NCBI GenBank assembly: GCA_900239685.1
Contig: OENT01000441.1
Location: forward strand, 52,678 to 116,677
Direction: 5' to 3'
Source of the DNA: Rotaria macrura
Lineage: Eukaryota > Rotifera > Eurotatoria > Philodinida > Philodinidae
Length of the DNA stretch: 64,000 nt
Shown piece after piece: positions 60,031 through 64,000 of the stretch. Position 1 is the stretch's first letter. Every line of letters starts with the position of its first letter. The notes under the pieces were generated by a model. That model was not told the origin of the DNA. It made no database searches and worked only from the letters and a program-made list of their open reading frames with translations. Position numbers and translations under genes: made by a program.

Positions 60031-63000
60031 CTTTTACTAAAAAGGATTAAATGAAAAACGATTAATTAATCTTGAGTTTCTGCTCAATTACTTCAATCAA
60101 TCTTTTCGTGAAATGTGTGTCATTATAAGAATTGTTTGTGCAGAGAAACAGAACATGAATTTAGATTAGAGTGAGACTGATTTTCGGAACCCTTCCCATT
60201 GTCAGGGATGCACTTGCACAACTATTTTGATCTAGTATGCTTACCATATCCTTCAAGTAATCTTGAGTTTTCTGCAAGTCTCGTAGGCCTTCTGACCTTA
60301 CATTCAGATCTGGCAAGTGTTTTAGATTTAGTAAATCTCAAAGACGGTTGCCAGTTTCTGATTAGTCTGGCCCGCATTTTAGGTCTGACGTCTCACATAG
60401 TTCGACGACGATTTCTTATGAGAATGATGATAGTAGTATTTGACTTCAGTTTGTCTACACTTTAGTGAACCATATTCCAATTCAGAGTTTGAGCAATGAA
60501 GCCAACAAATACTCAATCAAAACGTTGAACCCTTAAATGAAGATCTCATAGTATTCAGGAACATTTACGAGAATTAGTGAATTAAATCAATGATTTTACA
60601 TCATTCGTTGATTTTTCCGTTGGAGAAGTTGGAATATTATTGACTTTTGATCCAAAGCCTCTCAAGGCTTTCAGAATTGTAACAGTTCCTGTTTATTATT
60701 TTATTGAATTTTGAAATTCAACCATTCATAGAAAAGGAAATGGTATATAGTTTTTCCATAGGTTATACTTCCTGTCCGTTCCTTAGTTTTTTCTTTTAAG
60801 TATTTTTTGCTTTTGATTTGAATGACGATATGAAACAACATAGCTATACATTGGATATTTGCAGTAGTAATAAAAGTATCATTAGAGTTGAATAATGACT
60901 TGTATTTCTAGTGCATGATCAGTAAAAATTGATTTTTTATTGAAGATAAGCATACTTTCAAGAATTGAAAAAAAGACTGAAAACTCCAACTTTGATTGGA
61001 AAAACTGCGAACGAAACTTTGTGCATAGAGCGTACCACACAAAGTTATTATACCGACAAAAAGCTGAAAAAAGTACGAAAATTTTAGCTGGAGATATCTT
61101 GCGATGAAATATGAAATGTTCAATGTAATTTTGCCTGATGATTCCAGAAAGCGTGCTTATTCATGTTAAAGAGCATCTTTTGATAATTCAAATCTTGAAA
61201 TACTTTTGGTTTTTCCTATTTCGCATCGATATGGCCCTGCTGTAAAAATAATTACTTTTACAAACGCTGCAAATACTGGAGTTTAGATCAGAATTTCCTA
61301 TTTAGATAATAACACAATTCACAATACGAAACATGATGATATAAAACAATTGTTGGGAGTATACAGGTCATTATCTTTAATCATGCTTTGCTAATTCTGG
61401 ATTGGCATACAGGTCTTCTCTTTTCAGATGTTGAAATTGTAGCTTTAATGCCAACAGTTTCCTTCGAAATTTTAATCATTTCGATGCAACGGTTGGAACT
61501 ACTATATTGGTAAAAGCTTCAATTTTTAGCAGCGTTTGATTGTGAAATTTTAGGTACAACGATAGTTTGAAAATGCTAGAAAATAGTTGTGTAACTTAGT
61601 ACGTTTTTAATGAAAGACAGTGCTCCTTAGAAGCGTATTTTTCTTAGAATTATTTTACTCTTATTATTTAAAGAAACATCATTTATATATACAATAACGG
61701 TTTGGTAGACTTATTAACGAGATTTAAGTCAAAAAACATAGAAGAATCATTATTCGTAGAATATGATTCAGTTTCTGACATATAAAGTTCTCATTAAGAC
61801 TAAAAATGTCCAAGTCCGGTTGTATCCTTCTCACACTCTCATGTTGCTCACAAGAAACATTTACAACAAAAACAATCAAGGAGGAGGTGAATGGTATAAA
61901 TGCCCTTTCCTTCCCCCCAACTTTCATTGTTGATTGCTAGTGAAATTTGAATTTAGTTATTTTATTATTTATTCTAAATGATTTGTCACCAACATAAAGC
62001 GTTACTGATTGCTTCAAAGCAGAATGTTAACGATTCATTAAGATTGAGCGAAACCAATAGACCTATTGCAAAAGTTTCGTCATAAATTTTTGGTTTAACA
62101 ACAAACGAAAGTGTAACAAGGAAGCATCAGTTTCGCCATTGCTTTTTTTGGCAATGATGGAAAGGATAACAGTAAACAATCGTACGTTGAGAAGATAAGA
62201 ATTTTTTTTTGATTCTTGTAATAGAAATCATTAAAAATGCTCTGCTGTATGAATTGTCATTATGATCATTAATAGAGATAAATTCGTTTCTATTGTAAAC
62301 CTAATCAGTTAATATACACTCTAAAATTCACAATTCCATAGGATCTTGAAACTATGACACAGAATATTTTCAGAATAAATTACTAAACTCAGTATATATT
62401 CAAAAAGTGAAACTTACAAAGCCACCATACTGATAAATCTTGCTATATACATAACACGCGAAATATAGTTAAAAAGAAAAAGATGCTCAGAAATGTATTA
62501 AGTGAGTAGGATTGAAAACTTGAAATGAAATCCTTCAAAGTGAACTATACAAATTGTATGGATATTGTCTTTGTCAAATTCAATTGTAAATCTTTATTAG
62601 AGCTCATTAGGATGCACTTCAGCTCCTTCTTCTGATTGATCTTGTTTATCTGTTGGTTTACATAAAAATAATTACTGTTCAATATATTGAACTGAAGTTA
62701 AAACAAAAACTTCATTTGCATTCACTTCGAAATGATGACTGGACTAATTTTTTTAAATAAGCGTTGATTTTTCAAGATACAGTTAATGTTTTGATATCTA
62801 TGAACTACGAGCGCCATATTTCTGACAGCTGATAACTGGTTTCAATCATTGATGATAAAAGAATCGTCGAAAATTTGCTGCGAAGTGTTCTTTTTCATAC
62901 AAATCAACTTAACCTGCTTCGCAGAAGTATTGAAAGAATATTTTTCAATTCATTTAGTTAAATAAAGAGCAAAGAAACGAAAATCTTGATGGACTAGCGA

Positions 63001-63966
63001 TGAAACCGTTTTTTATCGAATAAAGACCGTAGAAACTTAATCGTTTCACATACGAAAAATGAATCAACGAAAATGAACTTCCGAAATTTCATTCTTATGT
63101 CGATCATCAACGAAATCCTGAATTCCCAGTATGGCACTCCAAAGCAACAGCCAACAATTATTATTTCACTCAAGAAGTAACAGGGACTTTTTTGCTTTAG
63201 TTGATTAGCTCCTATCAATGATTAAATTGAATAATGTGCGAAAGAACTCGATGAGATTTTCTGAGCTATTGTTCGCCCGAGAAAACACCACATCTTTTGA
63301 AAGAACTATTTATATCGAAAGTTGTATGCGGAATTTTTCGACAAGATAAAAGCATACGATTTCGCTCTCTTCGAAAACAATCCCAACTCTGTATCGATCA
63401 ATTTTACGAGATAACTGTAATGGTAAAATGACACTACAGATATAAATATAAATTTTCATCGCGACTTATTATTATGCATATTGAGCATAATCATTTTCAT
63501 AGGACTTAGATATTCTATGTATAAATTCAATGCATCGAAAATGGTTTCTAGTCAAACAATTCGTTTTTTTAGTATTGAAGAGTCATAAAATATTAACTGA
63601 ATTCGAAATGGTGCACCAATGTATGAATTGTATAGTTTAAAGAAGTTCGTCGATTCTTACTTCAATTCGGAGTTCTCACTACTGTCAGTTAAATTACTTA
63701 TCTCAAAACAATCGTTCTTCCTTCTGATGCTACGTAGTCAACTTTTGAATCAAGAAGTAATAAAGCTGCGATGGATATGTTGTCGTTGTATAGATTCTAT
63801 AAACGATGTCAAAAACAACACATCGAATTCCGATAAATCTATTTATTCATAAACGGTTGACATTACGCAAGTATTTATTGTATCTAATGGAAAAGTATGT
63901 TTCTCGCCTATATAATCGTTAGTAGACATCTTTTGTCTTCTACACTGAAAAAAAATAAGGTGTCAC
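60031..63966. other. Intergenic, no firm gene
   Basis: About 3.9 kb. A somewhat less AT-rich patch at 60199-60465 contains an 86-88-codon frame and begins with CAGGGATGCACTTG, reminiscent of a hAT tip, but no matching right end was found. The remainder is AT-rich with only chance-looking frames (for example 62994-63218). Confidence 0.4.
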
Positions 63967-63987
63967 ACGAAACCTCTGAGGTTTCGT
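63967..63987. repeat. Perfect 10-bp-arm palindrome at the window edge
   Basis: ACGAAACCTC and GAGGTTTCGT flank a single T. It lies just downstream of CACTGAAAAAAAATAAGG, which could be the tip of a mobile element running off the window. The remainder is not visible. Confidence 0.55.
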
Positions 63988-64000
63988 CAAGTTCTACTGT

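Noticed and set aside
60199-60465. Less AT-rich frame of about 86 codons starting near a CAGGGATGCA string
   Set aside because: It could be a mobile-element tip, but no inverted right end or 8-bp duplication was found.

Overview
This window is eukaryotic nuclear DNA, AT-rich, from a small-genome invertebrate animal. Genes are split by very short introns (mostly about 48-80 bp, GT-AG) with a few of 0.5-2 kb. The protein families are metazoan or pan-eukaryotic: a TFIID subunit, an SR splicing factor, a GT31 galactosyltransferase, a ZIP transporter and a PRP22/DHX8 helicase. Short introns, high AT, a decayed gene copy carrying an intact patch, and several hAT-type non-autonomous elements would fit a bdelloid rotifer (Adineta/Rotaria type). 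That assignment is inference; no marker in the window proves it.

Layout, left to right. 0-2.8 kb: mostly non-coding, with two weak minus-strand coding fragments. 2.86-4.48 kb (-): a five-exon lactate/malate-dehydrogenase-fold protein that has lost its cofactor and catalytic residues. 4.8-5.65 kb (-): a Ser/Thr-rich unknown. 6.2-6.8 kb (-): a Cys-rich single-pass membrane protein, divergent from a seven-exon TPR-SET protein (7.09-13.63 kb, +) whose 2-kb third intron holds a possible reverse-transcriptase remnant. 16.8-18.05 kb (-): a beta-1,3-galactosyltransferase-like enzyme. 21.99-24.91 kb (+): a seven-exon glutamine-rich protein. 28.8-35.0 kb (+): a DHX8/PRP22 pseudogene with a sharply bounded intact stretch of five exons. 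35.9-38.3 kb: three nested hAT-type elements, each with an 8-bp target-site duplication. 40.3-41.0 kb (-): an unknown protein. 41.4-43.0 kb (-): an SRSF3-like SR protein in six exons. 45.6-46.3 kb (+): TAF12 in five exons. 47.2-48.2 kb (+): a ZIP zinc/iron transporter. 51.1-51.4 kb: another hAT-type MITE. 52.4-55.2 kb (+): a multi-pass membrane protein. 59.4-60.0 kb (-): a coiled-coil/membrane gene with an apparent frameshift. The rest is AT-rich intergenic DNA in which I see nothing further.

The genes do not form a pathway; this is an ordinary mixed neighbourhood in which transcription (TAF12), splicing (SRSF3-like, DHX8 relic), secretory-pathway and membrane proteins are interspersed. For every complete multi-exon model, summed exon length is divisible by three and the phases match at each junction, which is the main support for the splice sites given. 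I found no convincing new gene system. The items most worth following up are the DHX8 pseudogene with its intact patch, the transposon nest, the catalytically dead LDH-fold protein and the frame-neutral Q-rich exons.
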